Under the pieces are notes generated by a model, which did no database searches, was not told the DNA's origin, and saw only the letters and a list, made by a program, of their open reading frames with translations. The translations under genes were made by a program, and so were the position numbers. Source: Vampirovibrionales bacterium (lineage in GTDB: Bacteria > Cyanobacteriota > Vampirovibrionia > Vampirovibrionales > JAJTHC01). Taken from it: DNA of 37,436 nt. The stretch covers positions 1 to 37,436 of the forward strand of contig CANGYO010000006.1 of assembly GCA_947458095.1 (NCBI GenBank), written 5' to 3'. Each line of letters begins with the position of its first letter. Positions within the stretch are counted from its first letter, which is position 1. This document shows, piece by piece, positions 28,014-37,436 of the stretch.

Positions 28014-29552
28014 ATGTTTGATTCAAATAAATCCATATTGCAACCGCTTTCAGTTGAAGCCCTGAGGTTAAACCCTAGCGATTTTACTTTGGATGAAACC
28101 GCCGTCTATGCGGTTTCACTTTCGCAAGGTGTCATGCCGTCGCTTCAATGGACGCATAAGGGGTTTTTCCCTCCTTCACGCCCCTCTTGGAGCCTGCCTC
28201 ATGGCTATTTACCCAAGCTTAAACAGGTGACGATTCACCCTGAACGCCCCAATGCCTTGTGGATCTTACAACGCTACGGCTATGGACCGTGCCTCTATGT
28301 ACAAGGGAGTTTGCTCAAAGACGCCTTAGCGGTTTTACCAGAAGACGCCCCCCTTTCTCAAGAAGATGTCTTGCATGGTGTGGTTTTTTACTTGGCACGG
28401 CATCATGCCCAAGCCTATGTGGAGCCTCCCACTGAAACGGTGTATACCTGCGACGATGAAAGTACGCTCAATGCTCATAGTTTTTTAGACAATACGGCGA
28501 TGGCGTCTTGGGCGAAAACACAAGCCAACGCCTTAGGCATGACGTTTCAAGCAGACGTCTTGCAACCTTTGCTTGAAGAAGCGATCCCCTTGATTAGTAT
28601 TTTAATTCCTTTTCGAGATGCCCCTGCTTTGCTCAAGCAAGTGGTTGATTCGCTTTTGGCGGTGAAAGACGACTCGCCTCCTTTTGAAATTATCGGCATT
28701 AACAACCAAAGTCAAGATTCTGAAACCCTCGCTTTAATCGATGCCTACGCTCAACACGACGGCATCCGCTTTATAGACTATGACGCCCCCTTCAACTACG
28801 CCGCCATGATGAACTTGGGTGTAAAAGAAGCATCAGGCGAACAGATTTTACAACTGAATAATGATATTGAACTCATTACGCCCAATGCCTTGACGCAGTT
28901 GGCGTCTTGGGCGATGCTCCCTCGTATTGGTACGGTGGGAGCTACCTTGTTTTACCCTGACAGGCGTTTGCAACACGCAGGTTGTCACTTGGGTTTAACA
29001 GGGCATATCGGGCATTTGTTTCGCTTAAGAAACTTGGAGAGCCTGCCTAAGGCGTGGTCACAGGTGCAACGCCCTGTGATTGCTGTAACTGGAGCGATGC
29101 TGATGATGCGTAAGGCGGTGTATCTTGAAATGGCAGGTATGAATGAGGAGGATTTTCAAATCACTTATAATGATATTGATTTATGCCTAAAAGCCCATGA
29201 AAAAGGCTATACGAATATCTGCTTAAGTTCGGTGCAGGCGGTGCATTATGAAAGTGTCAGCCGTAAAAAAACGCCCAATAAAGTCCAGCATCAGCAAGAA
29301 CGCCGTGAACGTGAAGCCTTTCACATACGCTATGCCCACTTATTACACTATGTTGACCCCACCTTTTCAAGAGGCTTTGATATGACGTCGGATACAGGCA
29401 ATCCTTCGTCCTTCTTGTGGAAAAGCCCCTTAAAACGACGGCTCCTTAAAGGACGCATTCCCTTTACGCCGTGGCGTTTTTCATTTTTCAGATCGGCGGA
29501 TCAGTCCATACACTTGGTGTGGGACAAAGCTCCTGAGGAAGAAGTCCTATGA
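28014..29552 (+). CDS. Family 2 glycosyltransferase with ~190-aa N-terminal extension
   Basis: ISILIPFRDAPALLKQVVDSLL...INNQSQD...FNYAAMMNLGVKEASGEQILQLNNDIELI...VTGAMLMMRKAVYLEMAGMNEEDFQITYNDIDLCLKAHEKGY. Confidence 0.92.
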   Translation: MFDSNKSILQPLSVEALRLNPSDFTLDETAVYAVSLSQGVMPSLQWTHKGFFPPSRPSWSLPHGYLPKLKQVTIHPERPNALWILQRYGYGPCLYVQGSLLKDALAVLPEDAPLSQEDVLHGVVFYLARHHAQAYVEPPTETVYTCDDESTLNAHSFLDNTAMASWAKTQANALGMTFQADVLQPLLEEAIPLISILIPFRDAPALLKQVVDSLLAVKDDSPPFEIIGINNQSQDSETLALIDAYAQHDGIRFIDYDAPFNYAAMMNLGVKEASGEQILQLNNDIELITPNALTQLASWAMLPRIGTVGATLFYPDRRLQHAGCHLGLTGHIGHLFRLRNLESLPKAWSQVQRPVIAVTGAMLMMRKAVYLEMAGMNEEDFQITYNDIDLCLKAHEKGYTNICLSSVQAVHYESVSRKKTPNKVQHQQERREREAFHIRYAHLLHYVDPTFSRGFDMTSDTGNPSSFLWKSPLKRRLLKGRIPFTPWRFSFFRSADQSIHLVWDKAPEEEVL

Positions 29553-30448
29553 AAATATTGCTCACAGGTGCTACAGGTTTTATCGGCTCCCATGTGCTTC
29601 ACGCCTTTTTCGCCCAAGGCGATACCGTTGCGGTGCTTGGCAGGACGCCTCTTGATTCGTCGTTCAATACGGTTGGTTTTTATGCCTATGACGGCACATA
29701 TGCGTCGGCTTTAGACGCTTTAAATGCTGTTCAGCCTGATATTGTCGTGCATTTGGCGACTCACTTTGTTGGCACGCATCAACCCAGCGATGTGGATCGG
29801 CTACTGGCGAGCAATATCGGTTTGGGGGTGCATTTGCTTGAAGCCATGAAGCACGTAGGATGCCGTGCGTGGCTGAATGCAGCGAGTGCATGGCAATACG
29901 TAGGGAGTGGAGGCGACAGCCCTTTTCATCCCAATGGCTTATATGCCGCTTCTAAATCGGCGTTAGATGTTCTCGTCACGGCGTATGTCCACGAAGCAGG
30001 GCTTCATGCGATGAATCTGGTGATTTATGAGAGCTACGGCAAGGGGGATAATCGAAAGAAGTTGATCCCTCAATTATTGAGCCAAGTTCAGAAAGGGCAA
30101 GAAGTGCAACGCCATTTAAAGCTGGTGGGTAAAGAAAAGCAGTTTTACTTTGTTCATGTACAGGATATTGCAGAGGCTTTTGTGTTGGCAGGTCGTCGCT
30201 TGGTAGAAGCCTCTTCGCAAGGCTTGGGGACCTTTTCGCATTATGCCTTGCATTCCGATCAAGCCCCCTTGGGGATAGAAGGGCTGGTGCAAGCGATGGG
30301 GCGTGCGTGGCAGGTGGAACTCACCGCCGACTACGGTGCCTTTCCCTTTCGTGCCAACGAAGTGCTGGTGCCTCCCGCAGGGGTGGAGCGTCTGCCTGAC
30401 TGGGAGCCGAAGATTTCTCTAGAAGCAGGCTTGGCATCTTTGTGGTAA
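29549..30448 (+). CDS. NAD-dependent epimerase/dehydratase (extended SDR)
   Basis: MKILLTGATGFIGSHVL, YAASKSALD (YxxxK). Confidence 0.92.
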   Translation: MKILLTGATGFIGSHVLHAFFAQGDTVAVLGRTPLDSSFNTVGFYAYDGTYASALDALNAVQPDIVVHLATHFVGTHQPSDVDRLLASNIGLGVHLLEAMKHVGCRAWLNAASAWQYVGSGGDSPFHPNGLYAASKSALDVLVTAYVHEAGLHAMNLVIYESYGKGDNRKKLIPQLLSQVQKGQEVQRHLKLVGKEKQFYFVHVQDIAEAFVLAGRRLVEASSQGLGTFSHYALHSDQAPLGIEGLVQAMGRAWQVELTADYGAFPFRANEVLVPPAGVERLPDWEPKISLEAGLASLW

Positions 30449-30499
30449 ACTGTACACGTCTATAATCGTCAAGAAAATAGGACAAAAAAGGATTCCACC

Positions 30500-31051
30500 A
30501 TGCCCTTAGCGTTGCTAGACTATGAAATAGACGGCGTTCTACTGCTGGACGGTCTTCGCTTTCAAGACGACCGTGGCTTTTTCACCGAACTCTACAACCA
30601 AGCCCGCATGCCTGCTGAACTCCCCCCCTTCGTGCAGGACAATGCATCCCTTTCTCGTGAAAAAGGCGTGTTGCGGGGCCTGCATTTTCAAAAAGCGCCC
30701 TACGCCCAAGGCAAGTTTGTCACCGTGTTACAAGGCTCCATTTGGGATGTGCTGGTGGATTTGCGAAACGCCTCTTCCACCTTTGGCAAAGCGTATGGTG
30801 TGGAAATTTCCGCCGAAAACAAGCGACAGCTCTATATCCCTGAAGGCTTTGCCCATGGTTTTGTTACCTTAGAAGCCAATACCCTTGTGCATTATAAAAC
30901 CACGGCCCCGTATTCGCCGTCGCATGACAGCGGGATTCGCTGGAACGACCCCACCCTTGCCATTGATTGGCACCTAGAAGGAGCGTCCCCCATTCTTTCG
31001 CCAAAAGATGAAACCCTGCCCTTCTTTGATGCTCAAGCGACCTACTTTTAA
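30500..31051 (+). CDS. rfbC: dTDP-4-dehydrorhamnose 3,5-epimerase
   Basis: DDRGFFTELYNQ...QDNASLSREKGVLRGLHFQKAPYAQGKFVTVLQGSIWDVLVDLR...YIPEGFAHGFVTLE. Confidence 0.97.
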   Translation: MPLALLDYEIDGVLLLDGLRFQDDRGFFTELYNQARMPAELPPFVQDNASLSREKGVLRGLHFQKAPYAQGKFVTVLQGSIWDVLVDLRNASSTFGKAYGVEISAENKRQLYIPEGFAHGFVTLEANTLVHYKTTAPYSPSHDSGIRWNDPTLAIDWHLEGASPILSPKDETLPFFDAQATYF

Positions 31052-31084
31052 TCTACAAACCCCCTTTCTATAAAGGACACCCAC

Positions 31085-32161
31085 ATGAATGATTCTTCAC
31101 AACAGCAACGCATTTTAGTCACAGGCGGTGCGGGCTTTATCGGATCCGCCCTCGTGCGTTATCTGATTCACGCCACCGAGGCTCATGTGCTGAACGTCGA
31201 TGCCCTCACTTACGCCGCCAACCTCAATAGCGTGGCGGATGTGGAGGCGTCGCCTCGTTATACCTTTAAACAAGTGAACATCACGGATACCCCTGCCTTA
31301 AACGCCTTGTTTCAAGACTTTCAACCCACTGCGGTGATGCACCTTGCCGCCGAAAGCCATGTGGATCGCTCCATTGATGCCCCTAGCGTCTTTTTAGATA
31401 CGAACATCCTCGGGACGTTTTCGCTTTTAGAGGCTAGTCGTGCGTATTACGAAGGCTTGTCTAGCGAAGCTCAAGCCGAATTTCGCTTCTTGCATGTGTC
31501 GACGGATGAAGTCTACGGCACACTCGGCAAAGATGCCTTGTTCACCGAAGAAACGCCGTATGCCCCCAACTCGCCGTATTCTGCCAGCAAAGCCAGCTCC
31601 GATTTCTTGGTTCGGGCATGGCATCACACCTATGGCTTGCCTGTGTTGATGACGAATTGCTCGAATAATTATGGGCCTTATCACTTCCCTGAAAAATTGA
31701 TCCCTCTTATTATTATCAACGCCTTACAAGGAAAGGACTTGCCTGTGTATGGCGACGGTTCTAATGTGCGTGACTGGCTCTATGTGGACGATCATGTGAA
31801 GGGGCTGTATACCGTGCTTCAAACGGGTATCGTGGGGGAAAAGTATAACATCGGGGGGCATAACGAAAAAACGAACTTGGACGTGGTGCATACCTTGTGC
31901 GATACGTTGGATCAACAACGCCCCAAAGCCGACGGCACAAGCTTTCGCTCGCAGATCCGCTTTGTCACGGATCGTCCAGGGCATGACTTCCGCTATGCCA
32001 TTGATGCGTCGAAGATTCAGCGAGAACTCGGCTGGGTGCCTGAAGAAAGCTTTGAATCAGGCATGGCTAAAACCGTGGACTGGTATTTGACTCGTCAAGA
32101 CTGGTGGCAACTGATTTTAGACAGCACCTACAACACCCAACGCTTAGGTATAACTACCTAA
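31085..32161 (+). CDS. rfbB: dTDP-glucose 4,6-dehydratase
   Basis: [74 protein letters not shown]. Confidence 0.98.
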   Translation: MNDSSQQQRILVTGGAGFIGSALVRYLIHATEAHVLNVDALTYAANLNSVADVEASPRYTFKQVNITDTPALNALFQDFQPTAVMHLAAESHVDRSIDAPSVFLDTNILGTFSLLEASRAYYEGLSSEAQAEFRFLHVSTDEVYGTLGKDALFTEETPYAPNSPYSASKASSDFLVRAWHHTYGLPVLMTNCSNNYGPYHFPEKLIPLIIINALQGKDLPVYGDGSNVRDWLYVDDHVKGLYTVLQTGIVGEKYNIGGHNEKTNLDVVHTLCDTLDQQRPKADGTSFRSQIRFVTDRPGHDFRYAIDASKIQRELGWVPEESFESGMAKTVDWYLTRQDWWQLILDSTYNTQRLGITT

Positions 32162-32199
32162 ATCTATTTTATCAAATCAAAGAATAAATACTTTAAATT

Positions 32200-33267
32200 A
32201 TGCAACAAACACTTTTACCACTTCCTTTACTTCAAGTGCTGGCTTCAAAGAAGCCTTTAAAAAAGTATCGCTTTGTCGATCTATGTGCAGGCATTGGTAC
32301 AGGACGTCTAGGCTTAGAAAAAGCAGGCTTTGAATGCGTGGCGTATTCCGAAATTGATGCAAGTGCCACTTACCTATATGAACAATTGCACGGTGAAAAA
32401 CATCCCAACCAAGGCGATTTAACCCTTATTTCTGCCGAGCAGTTGCCTTCTTGTGATTTACTGATCGCAGGATTTCCGTGTCAAACCTTTTCCATTGTAG
32501 GCAAACGCAAAGGCTTAGATGATGATCGAGGGCAAATTATTTATCATTTGGTGCGTTTATTGAAAGCGAAGCAGATCCCCTATTTTATTTTAGAAAACGT
32601 CAAGGGCTTGGTGAATCTTCAACAGGGGGCTATTCTGAAAGAAATTATCGCTACGCTTGAAGACGCTGGCTACAGTGTGCATTATCATGTCTTAAATAGT
32701 CTGGATTATGGCGTGCCTCAATCCAGAGAACGCATCTACTTTGTGGGGATTCGTCGAGATTTAGAGGTACAGCGTTTTGTGTTTCCTTATCAACATAGAG
32801 AAATTCCATGTGCTTTAAAGGATTGCCTAATAGAAACCGACGTCTCCTTTATTCTTCAAGAAAACACACCAAAGTATGATACGTTTTTACGTTATCTTCA
32901 AAATAAATACAATCAAGGGCAGTACAGCTTAGAAGAACTCTTGCGTCATGATTATTTGGTGTTGGACACACGCCAAAGCGACTTACGCCTTTATCAAGAC
33001 AAAGTCCCCACACTGCGTACAGGTCGACATGGCATTTTGTATGTGAAAGACGCTCAATTACGAGCCTTGTCTGCCAAAGAAGCCATGCGTTTGCAAGGCT
33101 TTTCAGAAAGCTACATCGAACGACTTTCGGATTATGCCAATACAGATTTACTTTCTAAAGTCGGCAATGCCATGAGTATTCCTGTGATTCAAGCCCTAGG
33201 CGAAGCGTTAATGCCTATTATGCAAGCCAATGAAACGAAACGCTTGGAGTCCACGAATGGAAATTAA
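32200..33267 (+). CDS. DNA (cytosine-5) methyltransferase of a type II R-M system
   Basis: FVDLCAGIGTGRLGLEKAGF, GFPCQTFSIVGKRKGL, FILENVKGL, YGVPQSRERIYFVGI, GNAMSIPV. Confidence 0.97.
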   Translation: MQQTLLPLPLLQVLASKKPLKKYRFVDLCAGIGTGRLGLEKAGFECVAYSEIDASATYLYEQLHGEKHPNQGDLTLISAEQLPSCDLLIAGFPCQTFSIVGKRKGLDDDRGQIIYHLVRLLKAKQIPYFILENVKGLVNLQQGAILKEIIATLEDAGYSVHYHVLNSLDYGVPQSRERIYFVGIRRDLEVQRFVFPYQHREIPCALKDCLIETDVSFILQENTPKYDTFLRYLQNKYNQGQYSLEELLRHDYLVLDTRQSDLRLYQDKVPTLRTGRHGILYVKDAQLRALSAKEAMRLQGFSESYIERLSDYANTDLLSKVGNAMSIPVIQALGEALMPIMQANETKRLESTNGN

Positions 33268-34006
33268 TACCAAAGAACAAGCAAAAGGATCACAAACAGC
33301 GAGAGCAGGGTTTCAAAATGAAACCGATGTCATTGAAACCTTTAACGCATGGGAAACGAATACAATCACTCAAGCGTGGCTTGAAAAAATGAATTATGTA
33401 ATTGAAGACATTGAGTTTGTTCAGGCTGAAAAAATAAAAGGGTCTTTTAAAGCGGATATTCAAGTCAGGGTGACGATTAAGTTGAAATCTTTGTTGGATG
33501 TTCAAAACATTCAAGTCAAGCTTGTATCCAACAAAAAAGGATTTAACCAAATTGACAAACGCTGGGTTCATAAATATGTAGAACTTTGGCAAATCCCTGC
33601 TGAAGTCGAAACGCTTTTAAAGCATTATACAGGTGAATTACCTCCTTATCGTACGGATGTCAAAGATGCAAGACGTATGTTTATCGATGAGTTTACAGAA
33701 GAAGAACAAACCGTGTTGTCGAACTTCTTAAACACGCATAAGGTGTTAATTCTCTCTGATATTCTAAAAGGACGAGGCACATTTGCCGCAGAATGGATGT
33801 TAGTTGTTCGCAAAACCACGATTGAAGAATGGGTGCTTGAGCCAATCAATAAAGTCCTCGATTTTTATGCTCAAGGTGATGTACAATTTACCGAAAAAGG
33901 CAATATCAAAATCGGACGAGTCACCTGCCAACGCAAAGGCGGAGATGGCGGACGCAAAACAGCGAATATGCTTCAATTTAAAATAGACCCCACAACTTTA
34001 TTTTAA
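33257..34006 (+). CDS. HinP1I-like type II restriction endonuclease (predicted GCGC specificity; likely start ATG 33257)
   Basis: NIQVKLVSNKKGFNQIDKRWVHKYVELW, TGELPPY, RRMFIDEFTEEEQ, LSDILKGRGTFAAEWMLV, QRKGGDGGRKTANMLQFKIDPTTLF closely resemble R.HinP1I as I recall it; 11-nt overlap with the methyltransferase. Confidence 0.88.
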   Translation: MEINTKEQAKGSQTARAGFQNETDVIETFNAWETNTITQAWLEKMNYVIEDIEFVQAEKIKGSFKADIQVRVTIKLKSLLDVQNIQVKLVSNKKGFNQIDKRWVHKYVELWQIPAEVETLLKHYTGELPPYRTDVKDARRMFIDEFTEEEQTVLSNFLNTHKVLILSDILKGRGTFAAEWMLVVRKTTIEEWVLEPINKVLDFYAQGDVQFTEKGNIKIGRVTCQRKGGDGGRKTANMLQFKIDPTTLF

Positions 34007-34046
34007 TGCGAGTTCTTAAATTGAATTTGACTAAAAGGAAATCTCC

Positions 34047-34940
34047 ATGAAAAAACGTAAAGGCATTATTCTCGCAGGTGGATCAGGGACTCGTTTGCAC
34101 CCTTGTACGCTGGCGGTGTCCAAGCAATTGCTTCCCGTATGGGACAAGCCCATGATCTACTATCCCCTTTCGATGCTGATGAGTGCAGGCATTCAAGAGA
34201 TTCTGCTGATTAGCACGCCTCACGATTTACCCCTCTTCAAGCGATTGTTGGGTGACGGATCGCCATATGGCATCCGCCTAGAATACGCCGAACAACCCGA
34301 GCCGAAGGGTTTGGCGCAAGCCCTCACCATTGGCGAAGCGTTTTTAGACAGGCATCCATCTGCCATGATTTTGGGCGACAACTTGTTTTACGGAGCGACC
34401 TTGCCGACGCAACTTCAACACATCAACCAGCAAAGCAAAGGCGCTACCGTCTTTGCGACACATGTAGACGATCCCCAACGCTACGGCATTGTTACGCTGG
34501 ATGCCACAGGAAAAGCCACATCGATTGAAGAAAAGCCTGAGCATCCCAAAAGTTCATGGGCGGTCACAGGCTTGTATTTCTTTGATGAGGAAGCCCCTGC
34601 GTATGCGAAACGCTTGGCTCCTTCGGCTCGTGGAGAGTTTGAAATCACCGATGTCAACCGTCTGTACTTGGAAGTAGGCACGCTGAATGTGGAAGTCTTG
34701 GGGCGTGGTTCGGCGTGGTTTGACACAGGCACGCATGCGTCTTTATTACAGGCGTCTCAATTCGTGCAAGCCATTGAAGAACGCACAGGCATTAAAATCG
34801 CCTGCTTAGAAGAAATCGCCTTTGAGCAAGGCTTTTTGGATCTGAATGCCCTAGAAACGCAGGCGAATGCCTTAGGAAAAAGTGCGTATGGGCTTTATTT
34901 ACAGCGTTATGCCAAAGAACAGGGCTTGCTCCACGTTTAG
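34047..34940 (+). CDS. rfbA: Glucose-1-phosphate thymidylyltransferase
   Basis: KGIILAGGSGTRLHPCTLAVSKQLLPVWDKPMIYYPLSMLMSAGI. Confidence 0.98.
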   Translation: MKKRKGIILAGGSGTRLHPCTLAVSKQLLPVWDKPMIYYPLSMLMSAGIQEILLISTPHDLPLFKRLLGDGSPYGIRLEYAEQPEPKGLAQALTIGEAFLDRHPSAMILGDNLFYGATLPTQLQHINQQSKGATVFATHVDDPQRYGIVTLDATGKATSIEEKPEHPKSSWAVTGLYFFDEEAPAYAKRLAPSARGEFEITDVNRLYLEVGTLNVEVLGRGSAWFDTGTHASLLQASQFVQAIEERTGIKIACLEEIAFEQGFLDLNALETQANALGKSAYGLYLQRYAKEQGLLHV

Positions 34941-34958
34941 GCGTATCTTTCATGGTAT

Positions 34959-34994
34959 ACTAGTGAGATATACTCAACTAGTGATGCATACTCC
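34959..34994. repeat. Two tandem 18-bp direct repeats upstream of lpxI
   Basis: ACTAGTGAGATATACTCA / ACTAGTGATGCATACTCC, 14/18 identical. Confidence 0.6.
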
Positions 34995-35052
34995 CTAAAT
35001 AATCGTAGCGACAAAGTATAGACCCTGTACAGGAAATTATAAAGACGGCTAT

Positions 35053-36060
35053 ATGAGCGAAACGCCTTATTCTTACAACCTGAATGAACTGCTTGCCGGT
35101 GTGGACTCGTGGCAAGGGGATCCCTTGCATTTAGCCATCATCGCAGGAGAAGGGACGCTCCCCTTGCAAGCCGTCAAAGATGCCAAGCGTCAAGGCTACA
35201 TCGTGCATGTCTTTGTGATTGGCGGAAATTGGCGAGAAATGGCTCGCTATAAGCCCTTTGCGGATGTCGTTGAAGCCTATCACTTGGGGCAATTGCGACG
35301 CATGATGAACGAGTTTCGCTCTTATCACATTAAATATGTGTGTTTTGCAGGCAAGGTCAACAAATGGTTGCTGTTTACGCAACTGAACTTGGATAGCCTT
35401 GCCTTACGACTTCTGCAAAAGATGCCTCGTAAAAATGACGATGCCGTCATGCACTATATTATTGAAGGTTTGGCGTATTTGGGCATGGAAACCTTGCCCC
35501 AAGTCAAGTTTATGCAAGACTTGTTTCAGCCTGAAGGCATTCTAGCCGAAGGGCATCGCTTGACTGATGACGACTGGCTGGGGATTTGCTTTGGCTTTGA
35601 CACCGCAAAGGCGATGGCATCCCTAGATGTGGGGCAAACGGTGGTCGTGAATGAGACCATGGTCATTGCCATTGAAGCCATTGAAGGCACCGATGAATGC
35701 TTGAAACGAGCAGGTAAGCTCCAACGCAAGCAAGGAGGCATCGTCGCTAAAGTCGCCAAACCCTTTCAAGATGATCGCTTTGATGTACCCGCCGTAGGTT
35801 TAAGGACGCTAAAAACCATGCGAGACAACGGCTTAAACATTTTGGTCACAGAAGCAGGTTCGACCCTATTTTTAGATGCCTTTGAACAAATGAAAGCCTA
35901 TGCCGAAAGGCATGGCATGACCTTGCTTTCCGTCACCGAAGCAGGGCTTCAGCTTTGGCGGGAGCGTTTGGCTCAACGTCAAACCAAGATACAAGCCGCC
36001 CCTTCTTTTCAGCCGATAGAAAAGGCGTTGTGTGAAGAAGGATCTGCTCATGCTCACTGA
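35053..36060 (+). CDS. lpxI: UDP-2,3-diacylglucosamine pyrophosphatase LpxI (DUF1009)
   Basis: LAIIAGEGTLPLQAVKDAKRQGYIVHVFVIGG, FAGKVNK, DVGQTVVVNETMVIAIEAIEGTDECLKRAG. Confidence 0.95.
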   Translation: MSETPYSYNLNELLAGVDSWQGDPLHLAIIAGEGTLPLQAVKDAKRQGYIVHVFVIGGNWREMARYKPFADVVEAYHLGQLRRMMNEFRSYHIKYVCFAGKVNKWLLFTQLNLDSLALRLLQKMPRKNDDAVMHYIIEGLAYLGMETLPQVKFMQDLFQPEGILAEGHRLTDDDWLGICFGFDTAKAMASLDVGQTVVVNETMVIAIEAIEGTDECLKRAGKLQRKQGGIVAKVAKPFQDDRFDVPAVGLRTLKTMRDNGLNILVTEAGSTLFLDAFEQMKAYAERHGMTLLSVTEAGLQLWRERLAQRQTKIQAAPSFQPIEKALCEEGSAHAH

Positions 36061-37243
36061 TTCCCTTGAAACCATTGAACATTTGCTGATTTGCACAGGC
36101 GATCCGTCGGCGGCTCACCATGCGGCGGACTTGGTGAAGGCGATTTTGGTGCGCCACCCTCAACTACGCATCACGGCGGTGGGCAATGATGAATTGCAAA
36201 ACGCTGGAGCGACCTTGCTGGCTCACCATGACGAGATTGGCATGGGGGGCTGGGGCATTTCCGCCGCCTTGGCTGGGATTTGGGGGCATTGGCAGTTGGC
36301 TCAAAAAATCAAACACTTTGTTTCAGAAGAACGGGTCGATCGTGTTTTATTCATGGATTACAGTGGCTTTCACCTGAAACTAGCGAGCCTGCTGGTTCGC
36401 TTTTGTGACTTGCGTTACTACATTCCGCCTCAATTGTGGGCAAGCCGTCCGCAACGTATGAAAAGCATTGAAGCCTTTATCACCAAGGTTTACACGATTT
36501 TTCCTTTTGAAAATGAGCTGTATCAAAACGCTGGCATCCCGCATTTGTTTGTGGGGCATCCCTTGACACGGTGCTTGCCTACTCCTGTGAGCAAGCACGA
36601 GTTTTGTGTGCGTCATTGCCTTGAAGCGAATCTGCCGATTTTGGGGCTTTTCCCAGGTTCTCGAGTGGGGGAAGTCAAGCGGATCTTGCCTGTCTTCGCC
36701 AAAGCCCTCGCTGAAGTGCATGGCGTCTTAGACGAAAAAGGGGAAAGCTTGCAAATCGTTATGGCTCAAGCCCCTAATTTGTCGGATGCCTTTATGGAAA
36801 AAGCCGTGCAAGACGCCTTTACGCCTTTTCCTCAATTGAAGCTGACGATTTTAAAGGATGCGAATCATGCCATTTTATCGGCGAGCGATCTTATTTTAGG
36901 GGCATCTGGCACCACGAGCTTAGAAGCGGCATTATACGAAACGCCTATGGTGATTGCGTATAAGGTGGATTGGATTAGTGCCATGGTGGCGAAACAAATT
37001 ATTATGGTGCCGTTTATTGGTTTGCCTAACTTACTGGTGCCGTTTGAACATGCCCCGATTTTGCCTGAACGCCTGCAAGGCGGATGCACCCCCACGGTGC
37101 TAGCGAAAGATGTGCTGGACTTTTTGAATCCGCAGTCACCTGCGTCTGAAAAAGCGAGAGAAGGCTTGGCGTATGTGAAGGCATCCTTAGGGGAAGGGGC
37201 ATCTTTAGATGACTTTGTGGATGATCTCGTTTCGCTGGATTAG
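36050..37243 (+). CDS. lpxB: Lipid-A-disaccharide synthase LpxB (likely start ATG 36050; ORF from 36032)
   Basis: CTGDPSAAHHAADLVKAI (cf. GExSGD/HA), MDYSGFHLKLA, YYIPPQLWASRPQRMKSIE, GHPLTR, LFPGSRVGEVKRILPVF, GASGTTSLEAAL. Confidence 0.95.
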   Translation: MLTDSLETIEHLLICTGDPSAAHHAADLVKAILVRHPQLRITAVGNDELQNAGATLLAHHDEIGMGGWGISAALAGIWGHWQLAQKIKHFVSEERVDRVLFMDYSGFHLKLASLLVRFCDLRYYIPPQLWASRPQRMKSIEAFITKVYTIFPFENELYQNAGIPHLFVGHPLTRCLPTPVSKHEFCVRHCLEANLPILGLFPGSRVGEVKRILPVFAKALAEVHGVLDEKGESLQIVMAQAPNLSDAFMEKAVQDAFTPFPQLKLTILKDANHAILSASDLILGASGTTSLEAALYETPMVIAYKVDWISAMVAKQIIMVPFIGLPNLLVPFEHAPILPERLQGGCTPTVLAKDVLDFLNPQSPASEKAREGLAYVKASLGEGASLDDFVDDLVSLD

Positions 37244-37306
37244 GCTTCGATATTGAAAAGAGCTTCTAATCCATGACGAGCTTTTGTAATATAGTATTTT
37301 AAATAA

Positions 37307-37436
37307 TTAACCAACATTAGCTAGGGTTGTTTGGAAGTACTGAGCAATAGCTTCTTGTAAGAACATACCCCCTTGTACCAAGGTCGTTAAATGCCATTTT
37401 AATACCGCCCACCAGCCCTCAATCGGGTTTAAATCA
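37307..37436 (-). mobile_element. IS630-family transposase C-terminus, cut by window edge
   Basis: Reverse complement reads DLNPIEGWWAVLKWHLTTLVQGGMFLQEAIAQYFQTTLANVG*, with the characteristic LNPIE..W..LK motif. Confidence 0.7.

Noticed and set aside
32200-34006. GCGC sites are rare in the window (about 13 seen by eye, versus roughly 100 from base composition), seemingly supporting self-avoidance from a GCGC restriction system
   Set aside because: GGCC (~17) and CGCG (~6) appear similarly rare by eye, so the depletion is not specific to GCGC and cannot be used as evidence; a proper Markov-model count over the genome would be needed.

Overview
The window reads as ordinary Gram-negative-type bacterial chromosome with some accessory insertions. 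Lineage is not provable from the sequence; the gene mix would fit a non-photosynthetic cyanobacterial relative such as Vampirovibrio/Melainabacteria (low-confidence inference). From left to right it contains: a transposase N-terminus cut by the window edge; a pilus/secretion cluster with a PilP/GspC-like protein and two adjacent secretins; lipB; a small Cys-rich protein; a GHL10-type glycoside-hydrolase-like protein convergent with a small exported protein, the pair bracketed by two inverted ~140 bp palindromic elements; a GNAT; an active plus inactive M16 peptidase pair; a gamma-carbonic-anhydrase-like protein; glmS; a peroxiredoxin; an AAA ATPase + DUF4276/Toprim-like pair; guaB; groES-groEL; a 22-bp-period motif array; an ORF interrupted at a C9 homopolymer; Cys-rich and TusA-like small proteins; a polytopic membrane protein; GT2; a dTDP-sugar cluster (epimerase, rfbC, rfbB, rfbA) interrupted by a HinP1I-like type II restriction-modification system; lpxI-lpxB; and an IS630-type transposase C-terminus cut by the right edge. 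The observations I rate highest are: (i) the C9 tract that puts an otherwise intact ~227-aa reading frame out of phase (candidate phase-variable gene or assembly error), (ii) the duplicated palindromic element upstream of two convergent genes, with a related motif upstream of lpxI, (iii) the ~22-bp-period GACACACGAAA array after groEL, (iv) the AAA + DUF4276 putative defence pair, and (v) the R-M system inside the dTDP-sugar cluster. No database search was run; all family calls come from recognised motifs.
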